In this document: positions 13,009-25,844 of the stretch, piece after piece
Layout of the letters: each line of letters starts with the position of its first letter
Numbering within the stretch: position 1 is the first letter of the stretch
NCBI GenBank assembly: GCA_028023455.1
Contig: JAQFVV010006427.1
Coordinates: forward strand, 184,001-248,000
Length of the DNA: 64,000 nucleotides
DNA from: Epiperipatus broadwayi
Taxonomy: Eukaryota; Onychophora; Udeonychophora; Euonychophora; Peripatidae
Reading direction: 5' to 3'
Program-made: the position numbers and the translations under genes
The notes under the pieces: generated by a model
What the model saw: the letters and a program-made list of their open reading frames with translations, nothing else
Database searches by the model: none
What the model was told of the DNA's origin: nothing

Positions 13009-14500
13009 TATATATATTGTAATGGAATGAAGTCATGGGTCAACCTAGGGTGATGTAAAATTTTCATCATCAATCCCCAAGTCAAAATATAAAATTGAAT
13101 ATAAAGGGAATGATGAATAATTATGAGCAATGAGCATGAGCATAAGAGATCAGCAAGACAAAAGCTAACTATATTAACTATAAGTTCACTAGCATTACAT
13201 AAAATCAATAATCATTCATCATCATGAATAATCAACAATAAAAATAAATTGACAGTCAATCTCATAGCTGGATCTGAAATGGGTCTACTATAGACCAGGC
13301 TAATTATTTTGTCCATGTCAGCTTGGGGCAGATTAGTTAAACAATAATTTGGATGCAACAAAAGTGTGAATTCATAAGAATATAATAATAAAAAATAATG
13401 CCGGGATAATAAAACATGCTGATCATCATCAATGTTCTGCCAATTAGTACTATTAATGTACTGGACAACTATAAACTTAATTTCTAAATAAATAATTAAA
13501 ATGAAATGTAGTGCATGGGCTTTAAAGAATATCCTCTTCATGCCATCCAGCATTAGAGAAATAATGAAATCATCATCAATTGGATGTCAATAACACTAAA
13601 TATAAACTTCTTTTATATATTAGACTATTATGCATGAATCCAGCTCAGAGAGCAAAAGCTTTATAATTGTTACTGTGATTATGAGATATAATACAAGCAT
13701 ATAATATTTTAAAACTATTTTGGATTAACTAAATTCACTGGAATAATTTTAACAATGAAATATAAATTTATTAATTAGAAACAATAAAATAAAATTAAGA
13801 TCTCCTGAGTATGCCACAAATATAAATTCAGCATTCTGATTTTGTTTAATACAATAAGGTATCACATGGTGATCAATAAGTACCTCATAATAGGTTTACA
13901 TAAAACTTGCATATATCTGCATACAGGCATGCCTATATAAAATAAAATTGCATATCAGAATTATGATAAACTAATAATAAAATTTAGTAATTCATTTTTA
14001 TAATACGTAATTAATGACTGATTTTAACATACATATGTGTCTACTGAACTGGGTGGTGTAGTAGATTGATTGGGAAACAAAATCTAACATGAACTTTTAA
14101 TTCTTTAATATAATAGAAACTTGTAAAAAACCAGTTTTAAGATAAACACATTGTTGACTTCTTATAGATATTATATCTGATACAATTATTATTATAAAAT
14201 TATACATTCGATCTACTCCAATGCAATTTAAGTATCACTCCACCACTTCCGTAGGCAGAGAAGAATAATACTCAGAGGGTACCTGTGACCAAGTCAGATA
14301 TATATATATAAAACTACGACTATGTTTCAAGGTCACAGATCTTCTTGGCTGCAAAATTCAACTCCTATCATTCAAAGCACTTTTTGTTTCAGAGTAAACT
14401 CTAGGTTCCAGTTAATTACAAAAGCAACTAACATGCCCTGAATTATGGTAAACTAATTCAGTGCCTAAGAAAAGCCAACTAGCTCAATCAAAAGGAATAA
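13009..14500. repeat. Long TA-anchored interspersed repeat family, copy 1
   Basis: Just after a TA run the sequence TTGTAATGGAATG begins. It is followed by landmarks shared in order with the copies at 36,976 and 58,353: a CATCATCAA(T/C)CCC-AAGTCAA block, GAAATGGGTC (13276-13285), a block reading GCTGATCATCATCAATG (13418-13434), 'GGACAACTATAAACTTAA', a 'GTGCATGGG(A/C)TTTAAAGAAT' block, and an A-rich stretch with 'TTTATTAAT...AACAATAAAATAAA'. The right boundary is uncertain; similarity fades by about 14.5 kb. The minus-strand open frames inside (13,212-13,553 and 12,993-13,208) show no domain and are not conserved in the other copies. I do not recognise the family. Confidence 0.65.
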
Positions 14501-15735
14501 TATAATACATTACTGCTTTAATTAGTGGTAAAAGAATTGACTGATAGAATATTAAGTTTTAAAGATAATTTATTTTAATGAAATTTTTATTATTATAATT
14601 TGAAAACTACTATTATAAACTCTTAATTAACTTAAACAATGATTTTTTATATAACTACATGCACTCTTAATAAATCACCCAATAGGATATAATATGACAA
14701 AGAGCATTAAATAAACACAAAACATGCATACCAATAGTTCATTTTAAGCATGCTATAGAGTTCATTTGTTTTACTGACACTGAAGGCTTTAAAGATTGCA
14801 ATGGCTACATTAATATCAGAAATGAAATAAGAAAATGTTATTTGTTATCTATAGGATTTTGGACATTGAATTCTTGCTGTTTGCTGCTTCATGTGAGTTT
14901 TTACCAACCGATTGGATTTAAGGCTTCTGTGGAGGTTCCTATGCTTGCTATTTCATGATACTCTTATTAAAGACAGACATCTCTGGTGGTTTCAAATTAT
15001 TAGGCTGGCATTATTTTTATTGGGCAGGTTGCTGATGTTCCATCAGACTGAGGCTAGAATCTGGCCATATGCTTCCAATGTCTGTTAACACTGCATTGTC
15101 TTTAGATACATGAAAAACACTGACTCTGGATATGTGACAAGTCTGACTGAAGACTGATTGTAAAACTGATTGAATGATGAAAAACTGACTATTTATGTGA
15201 TGACCTGTTGCTCATTTTTCTTAATTCATTTCTATATCCACCAATTATGTCTTTGTCTATTTAATATATATACTTACTGCAAGTATATAATTTTTCTTAT
15301 TTTTTTATTTTGTATTTGGTTTGTATTTAAAAAAAACATTTAAAATACAGATACTATTTAAAAATCAAACCATAATCTAGAAATAAAGTGTGTACCATTT
15401 GTTTTATGAGTAATGCCTTTGTATTTTATTTGGAAGAGTATTAATATTTTATTCTTATTTTTTTTTAGTGCCAGAGTCATTATGAAGTTTATTAAATTCA
15501 CAACATAATAGAGAATAATTTCGTATTTTAATTATTATTTAGTTTTGAGGTCACTTATACAAGTCAATGTTCATTGATATATTTAGATATACATAAGTTT
15601 ACATATTTAATGTGTATGTTAGATTCAATAAAATTCCCTTTGTTTCTGGTATATATATTTTGTTAGTTAGTCATTTTAACCCTGAGAATAAATTATAATG
15701 ATAGGTCTCATTATTGCTCTATAAAATTTTGATTT
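14500..15735. other. Intergenic DNA, no gene recognised
   Basis: The part at 14,850-15,200 is less AT-rich and repeats short words such as CTGACT, ACTGA and GATTGA, which suggests a worn simple repeat, but no clean period could be set. Nothing coding was seen. Confidence 0.5.
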
Positions 15736-15739
15736 ATTT

Positions 15740-16325
15740 CATATATAGCTAGTTGGAAGGGCACATAAGCAATTTGATTAAATATAATTGGGATAATGTT
15801 ATCTATTACATTTTGGTTCTTCAATGATTGGGATAATTTTATCTTTCTTCATTTAGATTATACTATCAATTATATTTGGCTTTCTCAACAATTGGATTCA
15901 TTTAGATTGTTAAGACCTTTCTTTGTATGCATATTCCAATCCATTACATTTATCATTTCCAATTGGTGACAGTTATACTATTACATTTGTCATCCAACAT
16001 TTTGGGCATTCTTTTCTCAGTATATGTGTATGATATGTTATGTTTATATTATTTAGATTGGATGATATATGCATTCTATTACATTTCCAGCCATCGTTAG
16101 GGCTTGGTTAAGTGGTGATTATTGTTAAAGAGTCCGTACTATTACATTTAATGCCTAAAACATGAGGCTTGATTCATTACAATTTGTTTATGAAGATGGA
16201 GAATAATAATACAGTTATATCCCGTACTATTACATTTATCGCTTTCAACTGGAGTAATCGTGATTCTGTTACATTTGGTACCCAACAATTAGGGTCATTT
16301 CAGTTAGTAACAGACATACTATTAC
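15740..16325. repeat. Decayed minisatellite with CTATTACATTT-type units
   Basis: The phrase (C/T)TATTACATTT or a one-base variant recurs many times, for example near 15,805, 15,947, 15,980, 16,077, 16,138, 16,223 and 16,267. It is usually followed by a pyrimidine-rich word and then a form of 'CCAACAATTGGGATCA'. Spacing is irregular at roughly 45-70 bp, so this is an old, diverged tandem array. It ends at a TA microsatellite (about 16,326-16,343). An open frame across it (16,169-16,468, +) is a by-product of the repeat. Confidence 0.6.
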
Positions 16326-16429
16326 AATATATATATATATATATTGAAGTGAAAACTTTATTATCAGTTTTAATCAGTTGCCAAAATAAGGCAGAGGGAA
16401 GTGTAGGAAGTAGTACAAAGTTGATTAGA

Positions 16430-16455
16430 TTATATATATATATATATATATATAT
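16430..16455. repeat. TA microsatellite
   Basis: About 12 TA units, followed at once by TTGTGACCTCTT. The junction resembles the TA-run/TTGTAAYGG junctions at 13.0, 37.0 and 52.35 kb. Confidence 0.8.
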
Positions 16456-16456
16456 T

Positions 16457-18029
16457 GTGACCTCTTAGGATCATCAACTAATCTAGACTCATGTTTGGTG
16501 CTATAATCCGCCTTTGTGTCTTTCTCTTTGAACGCTGGAATAATATACGAATCTGGCCACACATTTTATGGCACCAAATCCACCCTTTGTAACCTTCACT
16601 ATCCGAATAATCAAGAATATAAGCATAAAGAAACAAAAATGTTAAACTAATGAGATGATTCCTTTTTTGACCAAAACTAGCATGAAACTATAGATATCTA
16701 AAGAAGATCACAAGGTGATTAATAAAGATAATAACTTCTGGTCAAACCAGCTTTAAAATCCACACAAACAAAAGGTGATGAGTTAAATTTGTTATTCAGC
16801 AAACCAATCAATAACTAATAATTATATCTCTGGAATGATTATGAAATTAAAATTATAAATGAAATAATAAGTAAATTATAATGTAGATGACTAAATGGAT
16901 GATGAAAATAAGTAATAATTAAATAGTAGAATGAAATGAGTCTAAGAATGAAGGGAAAAGAACAAAGATGTATGAGAATAATAAATGATTAAGATGATGA
17001 TAGAATAAGAGTTAATGAATAGTTAAGATGCTAAAAGAATAAAAGTTAATGTATGATTAATCAATTATGATAATGAATTAATATCAAATGAGAATGAATA
17101 AATAAAAGAACAATCAAGATGAAATTACAGAACAAGGTTGATGATGGAGACTGAAATCTTAAGCTATAAACTAATATTGTATTAAATGGTAAGAAGATAA
17201 GCTAAATAAAAATAGGGATTCCAAGCTTGGCACAACCAGAATATTTATCATAAAGTTAAAACAAGCTATACAATTTTATGGCAAACTAAGTAATTTACAC
17301 CTTAAAGTTTGGTTGACTTTCATAAAACAGTGAAAGTAATCTAATTCAAGTCCAACTATAATAAATAACTAGCTATAAAATTTACTACAAATTCAAATTC
17401 TATCTTGAAACTTAACAACTAATTCTTCTCAGGGTTTAAACAACTCAAGGATTGTTATACAAAATATATTTGGGTCAGTGAGAGGGATTTTGCCACTACC
17501 CGAATAGAATGCATAAAGCAGCTCTTACTATAAAATCAAATTAACAATTATATTTAGCAGTTCCACAAAAACTTTATACACTCAATAACTATTATAAACA
17601 TTAAAATTTAAGAAATAGGAATAACTTTTTAATAACTAAACACATTAACTTACCAAATTCCTTTTTTCAAATAATTATAAACCATGTGATCAAGATCAGT
17701 GAACGATAGCTCTGTGGGTTCAACTAAACTGATTAAACCAATATTAAGTGTTTATCTTTTAGTATATCACTTAAAATAATATGTACTCTAGGTTAATACC
17801 ATTTTAATTGTTAAGTTATGTATGCATAAATTATAAGGCTTAACAAAATTATTATGATATACCAACATATAGTTAATTTTACTATATTGGTTGATGATGA
17901 TTTCAATATATAATCCTCTGATATGTCGATAGCAATAACAATAATAGTGTGTATGGTAATTAGCAATAAGACTACAGGCAACTAAATACATTTTTAAACA
18001 CAATAAAATTTATTTACAATATTTACAAA
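16457..18029. other. Possible diverged member of the TA-anchored repeats; no gene
   Basis: It starts with TTGTGACC next to a TA run and has a mildly GC-richer head (16,460-16,620). The stretch at 16,850-17,110 is purine-rich with loosely repeated words like 'GAATAA.AGTTAATG'. Internal landmarks of the 13.0-kb family are not clear, so membership is only suggested. No coding signal was found. Confidence 0.35.
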
Positions 18030-18058
18030 TTTATTTCAGACACATTGTCTGAAATAAA
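18030..18058. repeat. Perfect 13-bp stem hairpin, 3-nt loop
   Basis: TTTATTTCAGACA at 18030-18042 is complementary to 18046-18058, with loop CAT. It is isolated in AT-rich DNA and no gene ends here. Confidence 0.7.
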
Positions 18059-18059
18059 A

Positions 18060-21000
18060 CCAATACATTAAATTAAACTCAGGGTTGGAAAATACTTGGT
18101 ATCCCATTCTTTATACACATAGTAAGTAAAACAAACTAATACAGTGATGTTTATAGTATCACTATTATTATTGGCAAAGTTTTTATTATTATTCTATCTT
18201 GTAGAATGTGAGATTTAAACTTTATTTAAATTAAACTAGCACTTAAATTATAAACAAAATGTACTTAGGTCTTTGGGATATACACAATTTTTTAAATCTA
18301 TAAACTTGAAGTTATGATTTAGTGTATTGAACTGTAGCTATTTGATTTGTTGGAATATGATAAAGGCAATTATAATATACAGCACAATTAATAATTTATT
18401 ATTTTTTAATATGAAAAGACTCATTGTATTGATGTGGGGACAGACATCATAAGTCAAATGCACATATGACACTAAAACATTACCTATGTCCACAATGTAA
18501 TCATTGAATATTTAATGGATCTTACCGATCCATTGGTGAATCACTACTTGATGAACATAAATCCACACTGCCCACATGTATTTTTGCTCTTTCATCTAGA
18601 AATTTTACAATCACTAGTAGGTTTTGGTTTGGTTTGTCTATAAACTCATGAAGATCCTACAACATCATAAGACACTATTCCAATTACACAAACACTATAG
18701 ATAGACAAGTGTTCATTATTCTTGCTATTTGATTTTGAAATACTATACTTCACCATACATGGTGGAAAACTAACTCTATAACCTCATGAGGTATTAAACA
18801 ATAAAGGGAGGCTCTACTAAACAACATGATAAATGTATAATACTATGGCTAATTCTAATACCTCTCCATAGGTATAATGTGTGAGCTTGGCATCATCATG
18901 GGAAAGTAGAATTCAGACCATGGATATCTTCTTTTGGGATTAATTATGCTAACTATGCATTAATTATTACTCACCCTCGACCATACTATCCTCTCATGTA
19001 ATCAACAATGGGTGATTCTTAATCAGCTCATGCTCAATATTAATATTATTTTATTTGATGCCATTATATGTGGCACATACTTATCAGCTAAAAGCTGTCA
19101 CAAGACCTTCTCAATACCATAGCAAGGTGAAATAACACTAACAATAAAAGTGGAAACATAAATATTCCATTTCACAATGCAGAAACTATTAAAGTATTAA
19201 TAGACAAACCAAAATATATGTCAAATGATCATTAATTATTTTAATATAACAATTATACTTTTGTTATAGCAAGCACTACACATGTAAACAATGAAGATCA
19301 ACCTGCATTTATATTCAAAGTGGACATGTTCATTCCTATGCAAAATTAAGAAATGAAAAAGGTTTAGATCAATTTTTTTCATACAAGAAAAATAATTGGG
19401 TCATTATAGTGTATCTTTGACAAAATGTCTGTTTGTTCATTCCTTAATAAAATATTAAAGGCTATTTTAAAAGTATGAGAGAGAAATATCTCCCTCTCTC
19501 CCCAGATAAATGATATTTAATATTATGTTTTCCCTTAATTGGTAAAATAGCAAAAATATGTGTAATAATAAATGTATATATCTTTATATATCTTTACATC
19601 CATTTTTACTAAATATATTTTATACCATATATTTTATACCACAATAAATATATATAAAAAAAATTTCCAAATGACATATGACGTAAGTATTATAACACTA
19701 ATATAGCAATAGTAAAAAAATAAAATAAACTAACATTTTCTCCCATTAGATTTTATTCTATTAGTCAAAGTTTATTTCACCCTTGTGAGCTAAAATGATA
19801 AGAACTGAAATTATGATGAGTAAACATTCCTAAATAATGCATGTATATATATATATATTATTATCCTGTTCGATGCTAACATAACAAGGCAATATTTAAA
19901 CATTTTCAAGTGTAGCATAATTAAAATCGGTTTATCCACATTTTAATCCAGATAATTTTCCTTTTTAAAAATGACTTTAGAGTTTCATTACAATTAACAT
20001 GTTCAACTTTTAAAATTATTTATTGATTTTGTCCTTCCCTCTGCGGCAATATCTGTAACAATCTTTAAATAATCTGGGCATTTTTTAAAACATTTTTAAA
20101 ATATTATAACGCATATTTCCTAATAAAACTTTAAAAGTAAATATTTATTTTATTCCATTTTTATTAGCAAATTAAGAAGTGATTAATGATATTAAGAAGA
20201 ATTTATTCAATTATAAATACGATATACTTGGCATTTCTAATCAATCTGTAACTCTCCATTTCTATCATTAAGCAAATTCGTGCTAAAATCTTCATTTAGC
20301 AGATGAGTTTTCTTTCTTAAGACAGAATAGGGAATAAAATCACACAATTGTCTTTGAACTTCATTAAAATTATATGATTAAAAAATGACTTTTTTGATAT
20401 GTTTATTTTCTCTTTTGACATTTTTCTTCAAAATTATTTCAAATTATTTTATTGAAATTATAATTTACAAGCAAAGTATTCTGATTTATGCTTAAGAGTG
20501 GCGCAAAAAAACAAACATTGTCCGATTTTTCCTTTAAATATAAATAAATTGTGTGTCATTTTTAAATATGAGAATTTAAAATTATAAACAAAATAAAAGC
20601 AAAAGCTTACTTTCTCTGGAATTGTTCTTGGTTTGAAGTAATATTTATTGAAGTAAATTATGATCCACATCATTCCCATTTTTTCTTTTGCAGTATGACT
20701 TTCAGGAATGATCAAATCGATGGGAAAATAGTGTTGAAATGATTACAAGGCTTTAAGATTTCTATGTTTTTTAAATAACAATATATTATAATTCCATTCA
20801 AATAGATTCCAAATTTTTCTAATTTTTCAGCTTTTTCTTCCTTATTTTATAAGATTAGAATTGAAGTCTGTTGATTCTAATTCTCTTTTTCTTAATCACC
20901 CCCCCTACAACTTTGTTATATCATATATAGCTTGTATTACAATGCATTGTGGTAACAAATGGACCAATAATCTTAGTGTGAATATCATTAATATTACCCC

Positions 21001-21480
21001 AACTACCTTCATTTTTAATAACTACCCATAATCTGCAAGACTTTTTTAATTTACTACAAAAAAAATATGCTTAAGAATTAACTATAACAATTCATTTTAC
21101 AAGATTTACAAATTTAATTAATTTATTTATTTATTTATTTCAATTGCTATTCAACAATAATATGATAGCAATATATTTATTTCCCAATTAATAACAATAC
21201 TTTTAAATTGTTATTTTATCCCTAGTTAAAACCTACACTGGGTCCAACATTTCTATCTCCACTCAAGCAGATTTCCTAGTGCATCCAGAACAGTCTTTAT
21301 TGAAAGTCACTTGTTAAGATTTTAATGCCAAATATATTTTTATGATTTAAAATTTTGGATTATTTAATACAGGGACCTGAATAAAAGATCACAATATATT
21401 GAGCCGATAATTTTGAGTGGCTCATATTATATGTTCTGTGTATGTAAATTACATATCTACATATATATATATATATATAC
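18060..21480. other. Intergenic DNA, no gene recognised
   Basis: The part at 18,420-19,340 is somewhat less AT-rich but is broken by stops in every frame. TA tracts occur at 19,848-19,859 and 21,460-21,480. The 85-codon minus-strand frame at 20,458-20,715 has no motif. A near-duplicate of about 35 bp (GCATTATTTATTAGTTTTTT type) lies just beyond, at 21,525-21,585. Confidence 0.5.
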
Positions 21481-21589
21481 TAGGTATAAAATAAGAAATA
21501 AATGCTGTGTATATAGAAAGTTTTTTGGCATTATTTATTAGTTTTTTTATAGTAGGTTTTTGGTATTATTTATTAGTTTTTTATTGGGA

Positions 21590-22690
21590 TTTAAAAAAAA
21601 AACAGAAAGAAAAGGCAAAATTGTAGATTTGTTGTTGTTTTTTTTAATTGGATTGAGAGATTACATCGAAAGTGATATTAAAAGAAAAAATTAATAAAAT
21701 ATTTTTTTGTTTTTGGAAAACAATTTTAATTAAATTTTCTAATCTGAAGGGAGGGGAAAGGGAAAAGAAGTGTAATTAATTCTATTGCTGTGGCTTCTAG
21801 TTGGAAGGTGTTAAAAACTAAAAAAATTAAAGAAATGCAATCACTGGCTGGGAACATGATCAGATAAAAGGACAATGAAAAAAGGACTATAAATATAGAG
21901 ACAAACCTATTGTTTATTATTATTAGTTTTTTTTAATAAAGAAAAGAACTATTATAGAGTGAAAATAAAATGTTAGAAGGCTAAACAACTAAAATTCGTC
22001 CCCAGCCTGGACACTGACCGATTCCTAGATTTTCATTGCACCGGGAAACCACCTCATGGAACAAGGCCACCTAAGAGAAAAGTGAAGCTAGCCACAGGAC
22101 AAAATTCATTACTGTGAATCAACTCCCAAAGGATCCCAAGGAACACGTATGGACATTGATCGATCAGGTTAATATAAACTTTGCTTTTTGATTGAACTAT
22201 AGATTGCTGAACTTAAACACATATCTAATTCGGATTGTATTTAATCAGCCACAAACTATGAGTAGCGACAATAGAAGGGTTTTTATATATATATAATGCT
22301 TATGTTTGCATTGCCCAATTAGTTTTATTTAAAATACGTAATTTATTTATATTTGTGTGTTTTTTTTCTTTACGGAGGGTTTTCAAATAACTTTTGATGA
22401 AATTCAAGAATCCCATAAATGAATCCCAGAAATTGTTATTGAAATAGAATGTAAAAATGATTTAAGAAAGCATAAATGAAAATTTCAAGGGTTGATTAAA
22501 TATTGAAGGAGAGGGTAGGGTTTTAGTGTAATATCTTGCTCCTAATAGTAAGCCACTTAGCCTCTGTACCGGTCAAGATTTGGACCAGTCTGGGACACTT
22601 ATATATATATAAGTAAAAGCGCATGTTCCTTCAAGAATAAAAAATATATTACTCTTCACCTTTGCTAGTTTTTTTTATTTTATATAAAAA
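21590..22690. repeat. Repeat A, a diverged relative of the sequence at 50.5-51.6 kb
   Basis: Several collinear blocks match repeat B: a 'GGGAAAAGAAG...AATTAATTCTATTG' block (about 21,757-21,788 here), a GC-richer island (22,000-22,160), a 'TTGATCGATCAGG' or 'TTGATCAGGG' word followed by TAA (22,158 here, 51,046 there), and a 'CATG.TCCTTC.AGAAT' word near the right end (22,624). No open frame of note is present. Purine/pyrimidine strand bias and length resemble the 5' leader of the LINE at 34.2-35.9 kb, so it may be the 5' remnant of a related element. Confidence 0.45.
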
Positions 22691-23100
22691 GAAACAAAGA
22701 AAGATAATGTTAGTCATGTTAAGTTTATACAAAAGAGAAACGTAGAGGGGGATTATTAATGATTTGTTCTATCAATAGTCTTGAATAAAAGAAAAGTAAA
22801 AATTATAATAAAGCATATTATTATTTGAAACATATTTAAGTCTACTTGGTTGTTTCTTTAGTGATTGTATGTGATAATAAAGCATATGATCATCACATAT
22901 ACATGCATATTAAAAATGGGATTACAAAGGGGAGGTTAGCTGGATCTGTCATACGTATAAAAATTAACAGCCATGATTATACGATTTTTCTAATTTCGTG
23001 GCTCAAGGTTCTTTTCCTAGTGGTGCCCTCATATGATATGATTCCAGCTGTAATTAAAATTTTTGATTCTTAGTCTACAAACTTTTAGATATGAAAAGTA
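22691..23100. other. AT-rich spacer left of the Penelope-like pair
   Basis: A 75-codon open frame (22,846-23,073, +) has no recognisable motif. Nothing else is seen until the TA microsatellite at about 23,109-23,127. Confidence 0.5.
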
Positions 23101-23286
23101 ATGGCACAATATATATATATATATATAAACATTACAAGCATAAAGCTAAACTAGTCAATATAAAATCAAAACTACCCCAAATCTAAAATTAACCAGTATA
23201 ACACAATTTAAATGTAATAATAAAAACAACCAACATTTTATATACCCCCCAAAAGAATAAGTTAATTGCTTCAGAATCATAAATTT

Positions 23287-24422
23287 TCAATAATAAAGAC
23301 TTTTTTTTCTTCTTTTTTTTTTTTCTCTAAAAAAAAAATTCTCAAAATCAATAGTGTGGCTTATCTTTTCATGGACATACAAAGCAGAACTAAGATATCT
23401 ATTTTTAACTCTACTTTTATGAACCTTTACTCTTTCATTTAAACTCAAACTACTCTGACCTATGTAAACCTTCTTACTAAATAAACAAGGAATAAAATAT
23501 ACCACACCAGGAATAGTCTTTCTATCAAAACTTCCTTTGTATTATTCAATAAATTATTCAATGTAACACCCTTTTCCAAGCAATTTTCTTATTTCCAAAC
23601 AATTTACTATTTCCCTACACGAAAATTTTATAAGAAGACAATTTAAATGGCAAAGAAATAAAATCATATTTTTCTTTAACCTTTACATCCTTACAAATAT
23701 TACTATTAAATAAAATACTTTTAACAAATTTATCAGAGTATCCAACACTTAAATAATCTTTATAAAATTGATATTTCTGAAACAAAGCTACCCCCCTAGA
23801 ATTATTTAATTTAATATTCCTATGACAATAATTCCTTAAAGCAGCTACTTTATGAGATACAGAGTCATAGCTATCAGGTTTAATTATAGATCTTAATTCT
23901 TTACTTTTAACTAAATGACTGCACAATAAACAATTAGTTTCTATATTTCTAATCACCAAAAGATCTAAAAATTTTAACTTACCAAAATCTAACCCCCTCC
24001 TTCTAACACAAATTTTATAGAAGGATCAAAAAATTAAACTCATTTACAAATTCCTTCAATTTACCATTCTCAACTACAAATAAACAATCATCAACATATC
24101 TGACAAATAATTTTACATATAAACAATTCTTTTTAATAATAATTTCCTCTTCCATAAAACTAATATAAACTGAACATACTAAAGGAGAAATAATATAACC
24201 TATTATCCACCCTTCCTTAATCTTATAAAAATTACCTTTATAAGTAAAATACATAGAATCTTCCAATAACAAAAGCAAATCTTTAATTACCTTAATTTTA
24301 TTTTTTGATAAAGAACTTTTCTTAATCAATACAGACAAAAGAACATCAATACTGCTTAACCTATTAACAGACTGATACATATTTTCAATATCTAAACTTC
24401 CAAATACCCAACTACTTTCCAT
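23287..24422 (-). pseudogene. Broken Penelope-like RT/GIY-YIG gene, left copy
   Basis: This is the inverted sister of the frame at 24,552-25,796 and has been broken by small indels into at least three pieces: 24,422-24,015 (RT palm, including DIENMYQSV and YVDD), 23,959-23,615 (end of the palm and the thumb, with SVSHKVAALRNYC) and 23,505-23,287 (GIY-YIG region, VYFIPCLFSKKVYIGQS). The second Cys of the CxxC in the GIY-YIG domain reads Ser here, and the stretch after HEK has lost residues and ends in a lysine-rich frameshifted tail next to a poly-T tract. It cannot encode an active protein. Away from the indels, the residues are almost the same as the right copy, so the duplication is young compared with the decay. 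Confidence 0.85.
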
Positions 24423-24551
24423 TTTAAAATTATTAATCTTATCAAAAGCCTCAAAAGAAGAAGAAACTGTGTACTGACCAAAATCAACAAATTGTTTTAA
24501 AACACAGTTTCTTCTTCTTTTGAGGCTTTTGATAAGATTAATAATTTTAAA

Positions 24552-25796
24552 ATGGAAAGTAGTTGGGTATTTGGAAGTTTAGATATTGAAAATATGTATC
24601 AGTCTGTTAATAGGTTAAGCAGTATTGATGTTCTTTTGTCTGTATTGATTAAGAAAAGTTCTTTATCAAAAAATAAAATTAAGGTAATTAAAGATTTGCT
24701 TTTGTTATTGGAAGATTCTATGTATTTTACTTATAAAGGTAATTTTTATAAGATTAAGGAAGGGTGGATAATAGGTTATATTATTTCTCCTTTAGTATGT
24801 TCAGTTTATATTAGTTTTATGGAAGAGGAAATTATTATTAAAAAGAATTGTTTATATGTAAAATTATTTGTCAGATATGTTGATGATTGTTTATTTGTTG
24901 TTGAGAATGGTAGATTGAAGGAATTTGTAAATGAGTTTAATTGTTTTGATCCTTCTATAAAATTTGTGTTAGAAGGAGGGGGGTTAGATTTTGGTAAGTT
25001 AAAATTTTTAGATCTTTTGGTGATTAGAAATATAGAAACTAATTGTTTATTGTGCAGTCATTTAGTTAAAAGTAAAGAATTAAGATCTATAATTAAACCT
25101 GATAGCTATCAGTCTGTATCTCATAAAGTAGCTGCTTTAAGGAATTATTGTCATAGGAATATTAAATTAAATAATTCTAGGGGGGTAGCTTTGTTTCAGA
25201 AATATCAATTTTATAAAGATTATTTAAGTGTTGGATACTCTGATAAATTTGTTAAAAGTATTTTATTTAATAGTAATATTTGTAAGGATGTAAAGGTTAA
25301 AGAAAAATATGATTTTATTTCTTTGCCATTTAAATTGTCTTCTTATAAAATTGTGTGTAGAAATAGTAAATTGTTTGGAAATAAGAAAATTGCTTGGAAA
25401 AGGGGTGTTACATTGAATAATTTATTGAATAATACAAAGGAAGTTTTTGATAGAAAGACTATTCCTGGTGTGGTATATTTTATTCCTTGTTTATTTTGTA
25501 AGAAGGTTTACATAGGTCAGAGTAGTTTGAGTTTAAATGAAAGAGTAAAGGTTCATAAAAGTAGAGTTAAAAATAGATATCTTAGTTCTGCTTTGTATGT
25601 CCATGAAAAAGATACAGGCCACACTATTGATTTTGATGAAGCTAAGGTTGTCTTCTTTGAGAGAAATGAAATCAAAAGAAGAATTAAAGAGTCTTTATTA
25701 TTGAAAATTTATGATTCTGAAGCAATTAACTTATTTAAGAGTTCTTTTAATATTAAGGGTGGATGGGAAGTGAATGGATTTGTGGGTAGTTTTTAA
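24552..25796 (+). CDS. Penelope-like reverse transcriptase with C-terminal GIY-YIG endonuclease, 5' truncated, 414 aa
   Basis: Penelope-like proteins copy element RNA by target-primed reverse transcription and nick DNA with a GIY-YIG nuclease. Visible here: RT motif A at the very start (GSLDIENMYQSV, Asp11), motif B region (GWIIGYIISPLVCSVY, residues 71-86), motif C YVDD at 109-112, FLDLLV (152-157), the thumb-like SVSHKVAALRNYCHR (188-202), then GIY-YIG: GVVYFIPC (306-313), VYIGQS (319-324), Arg331, and a late Glu at about 380. C313, C316, H351 and H357 could form the CCHH zinc site typical of these nucleases. The family protein is usually well over 600 residues; the finger motifs upstream of motif A are missing because the inverted junction cuts them off. 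The MESSW start is simply the first ATG and is probably internal. The frame is open but the protein is unlikely to be active. Confidence 0.88.
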   Translation: MESSWVFGSLDIENMYQSVNRLSSIDVLLSVLIKKSSLSKNKIKVIKDLLLLLEDSMYFTYKGNFYKIKEGWIIGYIISPLVCSVYISFMEEEIIIKKNCLYVKLFVRYVDDCLFVVENGRLKEFVNEFNCFDPSIKFVLEGGGLDFGKLKFLDLLVIRNIETNCLLCSHLVKSKELRSIIKPDSYQSVSHKVAALRNYCHRNIKLNNSRGVALFQKYQFYKDYLSVGYSDKFVKSILFNSNICKDVKVKEKYDFISLPFKLSSYKIVCRNSKLFGNKKIAWKRGVTLNNLLNNTKEVFDRKTIPGVVYFIPCLFCKKVYIGQSSLSLNERVKVHKSRVKNRYLSSALYVHEKDTGHTIDFDEAKVVFFERNEIKRRIKESLLLKIYDSEAINLFKSSFNIKGGWEVNGFVGSF

Positions 25797-25844
25797 TAGT
25801 ATATATAAGTTGTGTTTTTTTTTTTTTATTATTATTTCTTTACA

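Noticed and set aside
13212-13553. 113-codon minus-strand frame
   Set aside because: Lies in repeat-family copy 1 and is not open in copies 2 and 3.
16169-16468. 99-codon plus-strand frame
   Set aside because: Made of minisatellite units and TA microsatellite (YIYIYIYI tail).
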